From the NCBI RefSeq assembly GCF_030219325.1, contig NZ_CP126625.1:620001-684000 (forward strand): a stretch of DNA of 64,000 nt. The letters run 5' to 3'. Shown here piece after piece: positions 32,266-43,000 of the stretch (the first letter of the stretch is position 1; each line of letters begins with the position of its first letter). The notes beneath the pieces were generated by a model. The model saw nothing but the letters and a program-made list of their open reading frames with translations. It made no database searches and had not been told where the DNA came from. Both the position numbers and the translations under genes were made by a program. The DNA is from Geothrix sp. Lineage in GTDB: Bacteria; Acidobacteriota; Holophagae; Holophagales; Holophagaceae.

Positions 32266-33519
32266 ATGACGGACGAACCGGGAGCCACGCCGCACGACCC
32301 CTACGCCGCGCTTCGGAATCCGGACTATCGCTGGTTCATCGCCTCCATGGGGCTGGTGACGCTGGGCCTCCAGATGCAGGGCGTCGTGGTGGGCTGGCAG
32401 GTCTACGACCGCACGGGCGATCCCCTGGCCCTGGGCCTGGTGGGCCTGTCCGAAGCCTTGCCGTTCCTGGTGGTGGCCCTCTTCGGTGGTCACGCGGCAG
32501 ACCGCCTGAACCGGTTGCGGCTCTGCATGACCTCCACGCTGAGCCTCGCCCTCTGCTCGGCCCTCCTGCTGCTCTTCACCTGGCGGTCCATGGCGGGACC
32601 TCTGGCGAGCCAGGTGGCGCCCATCTACGGGATCATCTTCCTCACGGGGATCGTCCGGGCCTTCTACCGCCCTGCCAATGTCGCCCTCGGTACCGACCTG
32701 CTGCCGAAGGAACTCTACGCGGCCGGATCGACCTGGCGCGTCTCCATCTTCCACACGGGCATGGTGATCGGCCCGGCCATCGGCGGCCTGGTCTATGCGT
32801 GGAAGGGGCCCATCGCGGCCCATCTGATCGTGGGGGTCCTCCTGCTGACCGGCTTCGCGGGGCTGCTGCCGGTCCACTACGCGCCGAAGCCAGTGCGCCC
32901 CCGGGAGGGCTCCATCTTCGCGAGCCTCGGGGAGGGGCTGCGCTTCGTGTTCTCCCAGCGCCTGCTCCTGAGCGCCATCAGCCTCGACCTCTTCGCCGTG
33001 CTGTTCGGCGGAGCCGTGGCGGTGCTGCCCGTCTTCGCCAAGGAGGTCCTGCAGGCCGGACCGCAGGGGCTGGGCGCTCTGCGCGCCGCCCCCGCCCTTG
33101 GTTCCGTGCTCATGGGCCTCACCCTGGCGCACCTGCCGCCCCTGCGGCGGGCGGGGCGCACGCTCCTGATCTGCGTGGCGGCCTTCGGCGTGTTCACCAT
33201 CGCCTTCGCCCTGAGCCGGACCTTCCTGCTGAGCCTCGTCCTGCTGGCGGCCAGCGGCGCCATGGACAACGTCAGCGTGGTGCTGCGCGCCACCCTGCTG
33301 CAGACCCTCACGCCGGAGCACATGCTGGGTCGCGTGTCCTCGGTGAATCAGGTCTTCATCGGCTCCAGCAACGAGATCGGCGCCTTCGAGAGCGGTCTGG
33401 CCGCGCGGTTCATGGGCCTCATCCCCTCCGTGGTCTTCGGCGGGTGCATGACCCTGCTGGTGGTGGCCTTCACCACCTGGAAGGTGCCCGAGCTTAGGAA
33501 GATGGACCGCATCGGGTAG
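32266..33519 (+). CDS. MFS exporter (EntS-like)
   Basis: A 417-residue major facilitator with twelve predicted helices and the loop 2-3 motif GGHAADRLNRLRL. It resembles the MFS_3 group, which includes the enterobactin exporter EntS (PLALGLVGLSEALPFLVVAL, then FYRPANVALGTDLLP). In such proteins export of siderophores, drugs or metabolites is common; the substrate here is unknown. It is the third gene of the adaptor-permease operon, so it may export the same compound. Confidence 0.82.
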   Translation: MTDEPGATPHDPYAALRNPDYRWFIASMGLVTLGLQMQGVVVGWQVYDRTGDPLALGLVGLSEALPFLVVALFGGHAADRLNRLRLCMTSTLSLALCSALLLLFTWRSMAGPLASQVAPIYGIIFLTGIVRAFYRPANVALGTDLLPKELYAAGSTWRVSIFHTGMVIGPAIGGLVYAWKGPIAAHLIVGVLLLTGFAGLLPVHYAPKPVRPREGSIFASLGEGLRFVFSQRLLLSAISLDLFAVLFGGAVAVLPVFAKEVLQAGPQGLGALRAAPALGSVLMGLTLAHLPPLRRAGRTLLICVAAFGVFTIAFALSRTFLLSLVLLAASGAMDNVSVVLRATLLQTLTPEHMLGRVSSVNQVFIGSSNEIGAFESGLAARFMGLIPSVVFGGCMTLLVVAFTTWKVPELRKMDRIG

Positions 33520-33531
33520 GAATGAAAACAA

Positions 33532-33551
33532 AGCGGCCCCGAGGGGCCGCT
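33532..33551. terminator. Bidirectional terminator between MFS gene and tpx
   Basis: AGCGGCCCC (33532-33540) and GGGGCCGCT (33543-33551) form a 9-bp stem with a 2-nt gap. On the minus strand a T-rich TTTGTTTT follows, so it terminates tpx well. It can also stop the MFS operon from the other side. Confidence 0.8.
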
Positions 33552-33571
33552 CCTATCGAATCATCTGTGGC

Positions 33572-34069
<498 letters not shown>

Positions 34070-34169
34070 GGGGAGCTCCTGAGGATGAATGTCTAGCTTA
34101 GCGCCCCGGGGAGCTCGCAGGTATCGCCTGTACCTGGGGTAGTCTTGGACATTCCCGCGACGGAGGCCC

Positions 34170-34889
34170 ATGCCCACCCTGCTGCAGAAGATCACCGCGA
34201 GGGACCACCGCCTGGCCGGCTTCCGGCACTACGAGCTGCTGGTCCACGGCTACGTGGTGGTGCTGCTCATCAGCAACCTGCTGGGGCCCAAGCCCACGCA
34301 GATCGGCCCCTTCATCTTCAGCGGGGCCCAGCTGCTCTTCCCCATCACCTACATCTTCGGCGACATCTTCACGGAGGTGTACGGCTACGGGGGCTCCCGG
34401 CGGGCCATCTGGATCGCCTTTCTGGCCAACGTGCTGATGGGCTTCTTCGCGCTGTTCATGGTGTGGCTGCCCGCGGCTCCGGCCTGGCCCAGGGAGAACC
34501 AGCGGGCCTTCGAGATCGTCTTCGGCGCCACGGCCCGGGGCATCGTGGCCAGCCTTGCGGCCTTCTGGGTCGGGGAGTTCGTGAACAGCTACGTCATGGC
34601 GAGGATGAAACTCTGGACCGGCGGCCGCTGGCTCTGGACCCGCACCATCGGCAGCACCGTGGCCGGGCAGGCCGTGGACAGCCTGGTGGTGACCTTCGGT
34701 CTCTTCGCCTTCACGCTGCCGGTGAAGACCACCCTGGTGATGGCGGGCAGCGGGTACCTCTTCAAGGTGCTCTACGAAGCCGCGGTCACGCCCATCACCT
34801 ACGCCGTCGTGGGCTTCCTCAAGCGCACCGAAGGCGTGGACGTCTATGACGAGGGGACGGATTTCAGTCCCTTCGTGAAGGACACCTAG
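34170..34889 (+). CDS. YhhQ-family transporter (queuosine precursor uptake)
   Basis: A 239-residue membrane protein with about six helices and the VUT/YhhQ family motifs [23 protein letters not shown] and [13 protein letters not shown]. coli YhhQ imports the queuosine precursors preQ0 and preQ1. GGAGG lies before the ATG. An inverted repeat CAGGTA/TACCTG (34118-34136) stands upstream, but I could not match a preQ1 riboswitch. The gene is convergent with the GH44 gene, with a 4-bp overlap of their ends. Confidence 0.85.
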   Translation: MPTLLQKITARDHRLAGFRHYELLVHGYVVVLLISNLLGPKPTQIGPFIFSGAQLLFPITYIFGDIFTEVYGYGGSRRAIWIAFLANVLMGFFALFMVWLPAAPAWPRENQRAFEIVFGATARGIVASLAAFWVGEFVNSYVMARMKLWTGGRWLWTRTIGSTVAGQAVDSLVVTFGLFAFTLPVKTTLVMAGSGYLFKVLYEAAVTPITYAVVGFLKRTEGVDVYDEGTDFSPFVKDT

Positions 34890-36562
34890 AACACATCCAC
34901 GGTGGTCACGCTCAGGGCGGGGAGGGTGAGCGTCAGGGTTGCTCCCGATGCCGCCTGGGTCCCGGCGGCGACGGGCTGCACGGTGCTTTGCGTCTGGGCC
35001 GTGGCGGCCGTCATCTGGTAGAGGTGGGCCGTCCCGGACAGGGGCTGGCCGCTGACCGATGTCACCTGCGTGGAGGTGGACCGGTTGATGGCCACCATCA
35101 CCACGCGGCCCGGCCGGGCGCTGTCCGTGCTGACGTAGACCATGACGTTGGCGGCATTGCTGGAAGCGGCCTGCACGGCGGTATCCCCGAAGTGGGAGTT
35201 CCCGCCATCGAAATTCCGGTAGGCCCGGAACCCGGCCAGCAGATGGGGCTGGCTGCTCGTGAGGGGCCAGAGGTTTGCGGCGAAGATGCCCTGCGCGCCG
35301 AAGATGCCGAGGTTGTCCGCCTGGGCGATGGTTCCGGCGATGTGCTGGGCGCCGCCATTGTTGTATTCGGTGATGGCCAGTTTCACGGCCGGGTAGGTGG
35401 CAGCGATGCGGGACTGCAGGCGCCCCAGGATGTAGATGGGCTGGCCCAGGAAACCGGTGATCCAGGAGTTTTCGGTGTAGGTCGCGTCCCAGAGGCTGCG
35501 CGGGCTCTGGACGATGGCCTGGATCTGCGCCGCGGTCAGGGCGGTGCCGTTCAGGTCGGTGATGCGGTGGCCGCCGCCATCGGTCGCCTCGGAGTACCAG
35601 TGGAAGTCATAGACGTCCACCAGCGGCTTCCCGAAGCTCGTGGAGGCCGTCTTGAGCGCGGCCAGGTATTTGTCGGGGAACCAGTCGTTGCCCGAGGGCG
35701 TGGCGCTCAGCTCGCCCTGCCAGTTGTAGATGCCGTTGAACCCGTAGTGCACGGCTCCGAAGACGACCAGGTTCGGGAACTGGGTCTTGAGGGCCGTGGC
35801 GAGGCCGATGGTCTTCGCGATGTAGGCATCCGAGGTGATGGCTTGCGGCCCCTGGACCTCGAGGTGGGTGGAATTCCAGAGCTCGGGTTCGTTGTCGAGC
35901 TGGACGAAGACCGGCCGCGTGGTCGGGGCCGTTCCGAAGATGCCCTGGCCCGCGAACTTCTGGTCCAGTGCCCACAGGAATTCATCCATGTAGACGTAGG
36001 CGTCGGTGGTCGGGGGCGTGAGCGTGAAGGGCGTGCCCGTCCGGGCACTTTTCTGGAAGGCGACCGTCTTGAACCGCGTCATGTCCGGGGGTGCCGTGGT
36101 GCTGACCGGACCGCTCTCGTCCCCCGAGACGAGACCCTGCATCTGGAGGGTGACGATGCTCGCCATGCCCCTGGCCTGGTCATCGGCGATGAAACTGCGG
36201 ACGGCTTCCGCCGGGGTGGCGCTACCACTCAGGTAGTTGTCGTTCTCGTAGAGGTAGTCGCTGCCGGCATTGGACGCGTTCGTCTCCCAGTTGTAGGCCG
36301 TCCAGCGGTTGCCGCCGGCCCGGTCGATGGTCAGGGCGGTCGGCGCACCCGTGAGGCCCGCCGCGCTGTTGATGCCGTAGATGTAGGGCGAGATCGGGTG
36401 CGTGTTCCCGGGGGTCACCGTGACGGTGACGTCCGGGGTGACCGGCGGAGGAGGCGGGGGCGGGGCGCTCGTCCCCCCGGTGGCTCCGGAGTGCCCGCCT
36501 CCGCAAGCCGCCAGCAGGGCCAGTCCAGCGGCGAGCGCGGGTTTCAGGGTCCAACGGGGCAC
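34886..36562 (-). CDS. Glycoside hydrolase family 44 lipoprotein
   Basis: A 558-residue secreted enzyme. The lipoprotein signal is residues 1-20, ending in lipobox LAAC; a Gly/Ser/Pro linker follows. The catalytic region carries GH44 hallmarks: NRWTAYNWETNASNAGSDY near 85-105, the acid/base glutamate in LDNEPELWNSTH near 225 and the nucleophile in ITEYNNGG near 400. A C-terminal beta-sandwich (about 470-558) completes the family layout. GH44 enzymes are endoglucanases and xyloglucanases, so it likely trims beta-glucans at the cell surface. I use GTG 36562 after GGAGG because it gives a proper signal peptide. No other polysaccharide genes are adjacent. Confidence 0.87.
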   Translation of the reverse strand: MPRWTLKPALAAGLALLAACGGGHSGATGGTSAPPPPPPPVTPDVTVTVTPGNTHPISPYIYGINSAAGLTGAPTALTIDRAGGNRWTAYNWETNASNAGSDYLYENDNYLSGSATPAEAVRSFIADDQARGMASIVTLQMQGLVSGDESGPVSTTAPPDMTRFKTVAFQKSARTGTPFTLTPPTTDAYVYMDEFLWALDQKFAGQGIFGTAPTTRPVFVQLDNEPELWNSTHLEVQGPQAITSDAYIAKTIGLATALKTQFPNLVVFGAVHYGFNGIYNWQGELSATPSGNDWFPDKYLAALKTASTSFGKPLVDVYDFHWYSEATDGGGHRITDLNGTALTAAQIQAIVQSPRSLWDATYTENSWITGFLGQPIYILGRLQSRIAATYPAVKLAITEYNNGGAQHIAGTIAQADNLGIFGAQGIFAANLWPLTSSQPHLLAGFRAYRNFDGGNSHFGDTAVQAASSNAANVMVYVSTDSARPGRVVMVAINRSTSTQVTSVSGQPLSGTAHLYQMTAATAQTQSTVQPVAAGTQAASGATLTLTLPALSVTTVDVF

Positions 36563-36656
36563 GGTACCTCCGGGAGCATCGGGCGTGGCCTGCTGACCAT
36601 GCCACCCCAGGGGGTGCAGCCACAATAGTCCGTTCGGAGGAGGAAGCCGGCCGTGG

Positions 36657-37196
36657 CTATTTCGGCGGGAACTTGGCCAGGATGTCGCGGACGGCGCGGG
36701 CCACCACTTCGTTGGCGTCCTCGGGATTCTCCAGCCCCGTGAGCGCGCCGGCGGCGGCGCCCTGCCAGACCATCTGGTTGCTCTTGAAGTCCACGATCTC
36801 GATGACGATGGTGCCTTCCTTGTATTTCCGCACCTGGGTGGAGCTGGTGCCGATGCCGCCGCGGAAGGGACGGTAGCCCCAGCCCCAGCCCATGTGGACC
36901 GTGCTGCGGACCTTCCGCTCCTGCACGATGGGGTAGTAGGTCACCAGAAAGTCCGGGTCGGCCTTGGTCTCCATGCTGAAGCCCTTGGCCTGCAACTCCT
37001 TCTCCACGGAGGCCCGCACGCGCTTGTCCATGAGGCTGGTGGTGCCCCCCGTGCCCTTCTTCGAGGTGTAGTAGTCGAAGGTCTTGTACCGGCCGTACGA
37101 GGCGGTCACGTCGTAGTCGTAGGTCACGTTGTAGCTGCTGCAGGCCCCGAGCAGGACCAGGGACAGCAGGGCGGCAGGCAGGGCAACGGCGCGCAT
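36657..37196 (-). CDS. DUF4136 lipoprotein
   Basis: A 179-residue lipoprotein with signal MRAVALPAALLSLVLLGAC and mature Cys near 19. The DUF4136 domain follows: SYNVTYDYDVTASYGRYKTF, DPDFLVTYY and a C-terminal AVRDILAKFPP helix. These proteins are common in Gram-negatives and have no established role. The ATG at 37196 is chosen because GGAGG lies before it; a start at 37211 would spoil the signal peptide. It precedes the GH44 gene on the same strand by 94 bp but need not be in its operon. Confidence 0.85.
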   Translation of the reverse strand: MRAVALPAALLSLVLLGACSSYNVTYDYDVTASYGRYKTFDYYTSKKGTGGTTSLMDKRVRASVEKELQAKGFSMETKADPDFLVTYYPIVQERKVRSTVHMGWGWGYRPFRGGIGTSSTQVRKYKEGTIVIEIVDFKSNQMVWQGAAAGALTGLENPEDANEVVARAVRDILAKFPPK

Positions 37197-37369
37197 GGGA
37201 CCTCCAGACACCAGTATGGATGCCGGAAGCCCGGGGAAGGTTGAAGGGGGATGCGGTCTAGGGTGGTCTGAGTAATTCCGCCTTCCAGCCCCAGGGGCCG
37301 GGATGGTCTGTCCTGGGCTGTGATTTTCAATTCGTTTCTTTGAATGGCGGGGGGTTTCACCCGATCCTG

Positions 37370-38839
37370 ATGGGGATGGTCCTCGATCCCACCCTCGACC
37401 CTGGCGCGTCCAGCCCCCTCTACCTGCAACTGCAGAGGAAGCTCCGTGGCCTGATCCAGCAGGGGGAGTGGCGGCCGGGTTCGCGCCTGCCGGCGGTGCC
37501 GGAGCTCGCGCAGCGCTGGGGCGTCCACCGCCTCACGGTGCTGAAGGCCATCGCCGGGCTGAAGCGCACGGGCTGGATCCAGACCGTGCAGGGCCGGGGC
37601 AGCTTCGTGGCGCCACGCCTGCCGGAGGCCCCGGGCCTGCGGGCCAGCAGCGAGTTCCCCTTCGAAGGCTCGCCCCTCCTGGTGCATGACGGCGAGCTGG
37701 GCTCCTGGCTGGGCGAGACGCTGGAGCGCGCCCAGGACACCCACCTGGTGAGCTTCTCCGCCGGCTTCATCCCCTCGGACCTCCTGCCTGGCGAGCAGCT
37801 GCGACGTCTCACGGCCCAGGTGCTCAAGGACCTGGGTTCCGAAGCCTGGGTCTACTCGGCGCCCGCGGGCTATGCCCCCTACCTGGAGGCCGTGGCGCGG
37901 TGGCTGGATTCGGAGGGCGAGCCCATCGACGAGGGCTGGGGCATCCGCGCCCTGCCCGGCGCCCAGTCGGGCCTGGCCCTGGCGCTGGAATCCTTCACCG
38001 TGCCCGGCGACCGGGTGCTGGTGGAGAGCCCCTGCTACGTGGGCATCCTGGCCCTCATCCGCGCCCTGGGCCGCGAGGCCGTGCCCGTGCCCGTGGACCG
38101 CCAGGGGCTCGATCCCGAGCGCCTTGCCTCGGCCCTCCAGCGCAGCGAAGCCAAGATGCTCTTCACGGTGCCCAGCTTCCACAACCCCACGGGCATGACG
38201 CAGTCGAAGGCCCGCCGCGAGCGCGTGCTGGCGCTCACCCGCGCCCACGGCGTGATCCTCGTGACCGACTCGGCCTACGGCGACCTGCGCTTCTCCGGCA
38301 ACTCCCTGCCGCCCTTCCGCCGGCTCGAGGGCGCCGACCACGTCATCCACCTGGGCAGCTTCTCCAAGTCCCTGGCGGCGGGCCTCCGCATGGGCTACCT
38401 CATCGCCCGGCACGACCTGCTGCGGCGCATGGCGCCCATCCAGGAGGTGCAGACCATCGCGCAGCCGCCCCTCATGCAAGCCGTGGTGGCGCGCTTCCTC
38501 GACAACGGCGGCTTCCGGCGCCACCTGGCCAGGCTGCGCCGCGCCCTCAAGGAGCGCCGGGACGCCATGGTGGAGGCCCTCGCCGAGCACTTCCCGGCGG
38601 GCACCCAGGTCTCCGAGCCCAAGGGCGGCATGCACCTCTGGGTGGTGATGCCCGAGGAATTCTCCGCCCTGGATCTGCATCGCGACGCCCTGCAGCACGG
38701 CCTCGGCTTCGCGCCGGGCCCCCTCTTCTTCGCCGACGGCCGCGGCACCAACTGCCTCCGCCTGAACTTCTCCACCCATGACCCTGCGACCACCCGGGAG
38801 GCCATCGCGCGCCTGGGCCACCTGGTCCACCGGGTCTGA
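37370..38839 (+). CDS. MocR-type GntR regulator with aminotransferase domain
   Basis: About 489 residues. An N-terminal winged-helix domain of the GntR family (about 15-85: LYLQLQRKLRGLIQQGEW, GSRLPAVPELAQRWGVHRLT) is fused to a fold-type I aminotransferase-like domain (about 120-485) with the PLP lysine in SFSKSLAAGLRMG. Members such as PdxR and GabR use PLP as an effector. The start is uncertain: ATG at 37370 or 37376, or TTG at 37340. Upstream, TTCAA and TTGAA arms near 37327-37345 could be its operator. It is followed at 30 bp by ilvE, so control of branched-chain amino acid aminotransfer is possible. Confidence 0.82.
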   Translation: MGMVLDPTLDPGASSPLYLQLQRKLRGLIQQGEWRPGSRLPAVPELAQRWGVHRLTVLKAIAGLKRTGWIQTVQGRGSFVAPRLPEAPGLRASSEFPFEGSPLLVHDGELGSWLGETLERAQDTHLVSFSAGFIPSDLLPGEQLRRLTAQVLKDLGSEAWVYSAPAGYAPYLEAVARWLDSEGEPIDEGWGIRALPGAQSGLALALESFTVPGDRVLVESPCYVGILALIRALGREAVPVPVDRQGLDPERLASALQRSEAKMLFTVPSFHNPTGMTQSKARRERVLALTRAHGVILVTDSAYGDLRFSGNSLPPFRRLEGADHVIHLGSFSKSLAAGLRMGYLIARHDLLRRMAPIQEVQTIAQPPLMQAVVARFLDNGGFRRHLARLRRALKERRDAMVEALAEHFPAGTQVSEPKGGMHLWVVMPEEFSALDLHRDALQHGLGFAPGPLFFADGRGTNCLRLNFSTHDPATTREAIARLGHLVHRV

Positions 38840-38869
38840 TCCGATCCCCCCTCCCACCAGGGAGTTTCT

Positions 38870-39982
38870 GTGAGCCACGCCATGACCGACGCCACGATCG
38901 AGATCCGACCTTCCGCCCACCCCGCCACCGCCGAGGAGCGGGCCGTGCGCATGACCAACCCCGGTTTCGGCCGCATCTTCACCGACCACATGGTGGTGGT
39001 GCCCTACAAGGAGGACGAGGGCTGGGGCAAGGGCGTGCTGAAGGCCTACGGCCCCCTGGAGATGGATCCCGCCGCCTCCGTGCTGCACTACGGCCAGGCC
39101 ATCTTCGAGGGCTTCAAGGCCTACAAGCAGCCCGACGGCAGCATCGCCTCCTTCCGCCCCGAGGCCAATTCGCGGCGCTTCAACGCCTCCGCCGCCCGCC
39201 TCGCCATGCCCGAGCTGCCGGAGGCCATCTTCATCGGCGCCGCCAAGGCCCTCATCACGCAGGACCAGGCCTGGGTGCCCGGCAACCTGGGCGAGAGCCT
39301 CTACATGCGCCCCCTCATGATCGCCACGGAAGCCGCCCTGGGCGTGCGCCCCAGCAACGAGTACCTCTTCGTGCTGCTGGCGAGCCCCAGTGGCGCCTAT
39401 TTCCCCGCCGGCGTGAAGCCCGTGACCGTGTGGATCTCCGATGACTTCGTCCGCGCCGCGCCCGGCGGCACCGGCTTCGCCAAGTGCGCCGGCAACTACG
39501 CCGCCAGCCTCGTGGCCCAGCGCCAGGCGAAAGAAGAGGGCTGCGACCAGGTGGTGTGGCTCGATGCCATCGAGCGCAACTACATCGAGGAGATGGGCGG
39601 CATGAACATCTTCTTCGTCTACCAGGAGAAGGGCGAGACCGTGGTCGTCACCCCCGAGCTCACCGGCACCCTGCTGCCCGGCATCACCCGCGACAGCCTG
39701 CTGCAGCTGGCCCGCGAGCAGGGCTTCCGCGCCGAGGAGCGCAAGATCACCGTGGACGAGTGGAAGAACGCCATCGCCGAGGGCCGCATGACCGAGGCCT
39801 TCGCCTGCGGCACCGCCGCCGTCATCACCCCCGTGGGCCACGTGAAGTCCCGCCGCGGCAACTGGGACATCAACGGCGGCCAGACCGGCCCCGTGGCCGC
39901 GAAGCTCCGCGAAGTCCTGCTGGACCTCCAGCATGGCCGCGTGCCCGACACCCATGGCTGGATGAAGAAGATCGTCGGCTAG
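38870..39982 (+). CDS. ilvE: Branched-chain amino acid aminotransferase
   Basis: A 370-residue fold-type IV PLP enzyme that interconverts Leu, Ile and Val with their keto acids, using 2-oxoglutarate. The active-site lysine is in GTGFAKCAGNYAAS near 200. Also present are LHYGQAIFEGFKAY, EEMGGMNIFFV and FACGTAAVITPVG, as in the type II BCAT group. The GTG at 38870 has GGAG six bases upstream; the in-frame ATG nearby would drop four residues. It sits directly after a MocR regulator. A strong terminator follows. Confidence 0.93.
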   Translation: MSHAMTDATIEIRPSAHPATAEERAVRMTNPGFGRIFTDHMVVVPYKEDEGWGKGVLKAYGPLEMDPAASVLHYGQAIFEGFKAYKQPDGSIASFRPEANSRRFNASAARLAMPELPEAIFIGAAKALITQDQAWVPGNLGESLYMRPLMIATEAALGVRPSNEYLFVLLASPSGAYFPAGVKPVTVWISDDFVRAAPGGTGFAKCAGNYAASLVAQRQAKEEGCDQVVWLDAIERNYIEEMGGMNIFFVYQEKGETVVVTPELTGTLLPGITRDSLLQLAREQGFRAEERKITVDEWKNAIAEGRMTEAFACGTAAVITPVGHVKSRRGNWDINGGQTGPVAAKLREVLLDLQHGRVPDTHGWMKKIVG

Positions 39983-40001
39983 ACGACCTCGATTACGGAT
40001 G

Positions 40002-40029
40002 CGAAAACCCGCCGGAGGGCGGGTTTTCG
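40002..40029 (+). terminator. Intrinsic terminator after ilvE
   Basis: CGAAAACCCGCC (40002-40013) pairs with GGCGGGTTTTCG (40018-40029), a 12-bp stem with a 4-nt loop and T-run in the 3' arm. The A-rich 5' arm lets it also stop the convergent histidine kinase gene. Confidence 0.85.
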
Positions 40030-40045
40030 TGTCTTCGGAACGCCG

Positions 40046-43000
40046 TCAGGCCGGGTTCGGATCTGTGGTGAGGAGGGGGAGGAAGACGCTGAAGGTGGAG
40101 CCCTTCCCCACCTCGCTCTGGACCTCGATGCGGCCCTCGTGGGCCTCCACGAGGGCCCGGCAGATGCTGAGGCCGAGGCCCCAGCCCAGGATGGCGTCCG
40201 AGTCCCTGGCTTGCTGGAAGGCCTGGAAGAGGCAGGCGATCGTCTCGGGTTCGATCCCCCTCCCCGTGTCCCACACGTCCAGGATCCAGGCGGTGGGCTC
40301 CAGCCGGGTCCGGATGCCGACGCTGCCGGGGGATGGCGTGAACTTGAGGGCGTTCTCGATGAGGTTGAAGACCACCTGCTGGAGCGCGGCGGTGTCTGCA
40401 TGCACCCAGACCCGGTCCCCGGCGGCGTCCAGGGCGGATTCGGCCACCAGGCCCTTGGCCTCCGCCTTCAGCTTCAAGGTCTCCGTGAGGCCCTCCAGGA
40501 TCTCCCTGGGGTGGCAGACCCGGAACTGGAGCCCATCCGTGAGGCTCTGGGCACGGCTCTGGTCCAGGTGGTTCCTGAGGAGCCGCTCCACCCGGTGGGC
40601 CTCGTGCTGGATGACCCGAAGCCCCTGCCGGACGCCCTCCGCGTTTCCGGGATCTTCTCCGACCCGGTCCACGGACAGGATGATGCTCGTCAAGGGCGAC
40701 CGGAGGTCGTGGGTGATCATGTTCATGAGCTGGATGCGGCCCTCCAGGCTGCCCTTGAGCTGGTGGTGCAGGCGCTCCAGGGAGCGGTTCCGCAGCGCCA
40801 GCTCCTCCGTGCGCTCCTCGACCTTGAGCTCCAGCCGGTGGGCCTGGCGCCGGACCTGCCTCAGCCGCCCGTGGACGACGAGGACCCCAAGGCCCAGGAT
40901 CACCACGACCAGGAGGCCGCGGGTGAGCCAGGTCTGGTACCAGGCCGCCTGGACCTGGATGTCGAGGGGATCGGACTCGGTCCAGAGCTGGCCATCCAGG
41001 GTCGAACGGACGCGGATGGCGTACGACCCTGGCTCCAGGTGGGCGATCTGGATGGTGTTGCCGACCTCGTCAGCGGCCCTCCAGATCCCGTCCACCCCGT
41101 CGATCCGGACTTCGAACCTGGGCGTGGTCGGCAGGATGGGATTCCCGGCATCGTACCGCACCTTCAATGTGCCCGGATTCGGCGGCAGGGTGAAGGAACG
41201 GGGCAGCAGGAAGGACAACTCGCCCATGGAGGCTTCCAGGATCCTGGGCCTCAGGACGATGGGAGCGGGCAGCTCCGCGGCGTGCTCAAGGACGCAGAGG
41301 CCGCCCACCATGCCAATCCAGAGCCGGCCGGCCCGGTCCACCTTCACCGCGGATTCAGACGTCTCGTTGGACAGCAGGCCCAGGTTCTGGGTGAGCAGCG
41401 TTCCCCGCGCCCCCTGGATCAGGGAGACGCCCATGGCGTGTCCCACGGCCAGCGTGTCGCCGCGCAGCCTGGCGATCCAGCTGATGCTGCCCCGGACCTG
41501 GGCCTCTCCGTAGTGGACCCAGGGGCCGGCCTCGCCCTTGGGAAACCCGTAGAGGCCGTCGGTGTCGGTCCCCACCCAGAGGGTGCCATCCGGATCCTGG
41601 AAGAAGCAGGTGACAGCGACCTTGGCCACGGGAGTGTCCTGGAGGAAGCGCCGGTACCGGCCCTGCTCGAAGGCGAAGATGCCGAACCGGGTGGCGACCA
41701 GAACGCCGCCGGGCTGGGGGAGGAGGGCCACGATCGCCGGGTCGCCCACCTCCTCGGGAACGGGGTGCCTGCCGAGGAACCGTCCGTGGAGGTCCAGTTC
41801 CAGCAGCCCCTGCTCGAGGGAGGCCACCCAGAGACGGCCCTGGTGGGCGAGCAGGGAACCCACATTGAGGGAGGCCACCTCCTTCGGTCCCGGCTCGATC
41901 CTCCCGTCCACCCAGCGGACCACGCCCTTGATGGTGGACACCCAGGCGCCTCCGAGGGGGTGGGGGGCGATGCTCCAGACCTCATTGCTGGGGAGCCCGC
42001 GGGAGCGGTCCCAGCTGCGGATGACCCCCTTGCCTTCCTCCCACAGGTGGAGGCCGGATGAACTTCCGATCAGCATCTCCCCAGGCCCCAGCTCATGGAA
42101 GGAGAGCACGGATCCGAGGCCCAGGCCCACGCCCCTCTGGAGGTTCGTGTCCAGGGTGAGGAGCCCGGGCATGGCCTCGACCATGAGCCCGGCCCCGTCC
42201 GTGCCGACCCAGAGGTTGCCCCGGCTGTCCCGCATCACAGAGGAGATGCCATTCCTGGGCAGACCGTCCAGGTGGGTGAGCATCCTGCCCGGGCCGCCAG
42301 GCCGATGGAGGTAGAGACCATCCGTGTCCAGGGCCAGGAGCACCTCTCCGTCGGGGGCCACCTGGAAGGACCGGAACCGCGGGTTCCGGGGCAGTCCCGG
42401 GAGGGGCTCCCTCAGCCAGCGGCCATCGCCTCCCAGCCGGAACAGGGCCTCGGTGCAGAGGGCCCACACCCGCCCCTGGGCGTCCACGCTCATTCTGCGG
42501 AACCGGGAGGCGACCGGGGCGGGAAGCACGCCTGGCCGCATGCGGTTCCCGTCCCAGCGGGCCAGGTTGCCCTTCAGGGAACCCAGCCAGATGCCCCCTC
42601 TCGGGTCCCGGACCATGGCGAAGATCGGGAGGTGGTCCCATTCCCCGGGAAGCGCCACCTTCTCGAACCGGTCTCCCTGCTTCCGGAACAGCCCCTGCCG
42701 GGTACCCGCCAGGAGGTTCCCCTGCTCATCCTCCAGGAGGCAGTAGACCGTCGAGACCGTGAGGCCCTGCTCCGAGGAGATGGTCCGGACCTGGTGACCC
42801 CGGATCTCGGCGATGCCGTTTTCGTGGGCCGCCACCCAGATGGCACCCGAGCGGTCCTGCAGCAGGTCGTTGATGTTGACGGACCGCAGCCCCTGGCCGG
42901 AGCCGAAGCTCTGGATGCCGAAAGCCCCCAGGCGGGCCAGACCCTCCGCAGTGCCGGCCCACACGAACCCTTCCCGGTCCTCGATCAGGACGTGGATCTG

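Noticed and set aside
34100-34169. preQ1 riboswitch before the YhhQ-type transporter
   Set aside because: Function would fit, but I could not find the preQ1-I stem and A-rich tail or a convincing preQ1-II layout; only a short CAGGTA/TACCTG dyad is present.
37124-39955. A 943-codon open frame on the minus strand across mocR and ilvE
   Set aside because: It is a shadow frame: composition is Gly/Ala/His/Arg-rich with no domain, while the plus strand encodes two clear enzymes. GC-rich DNA often keeps antisense frames open.
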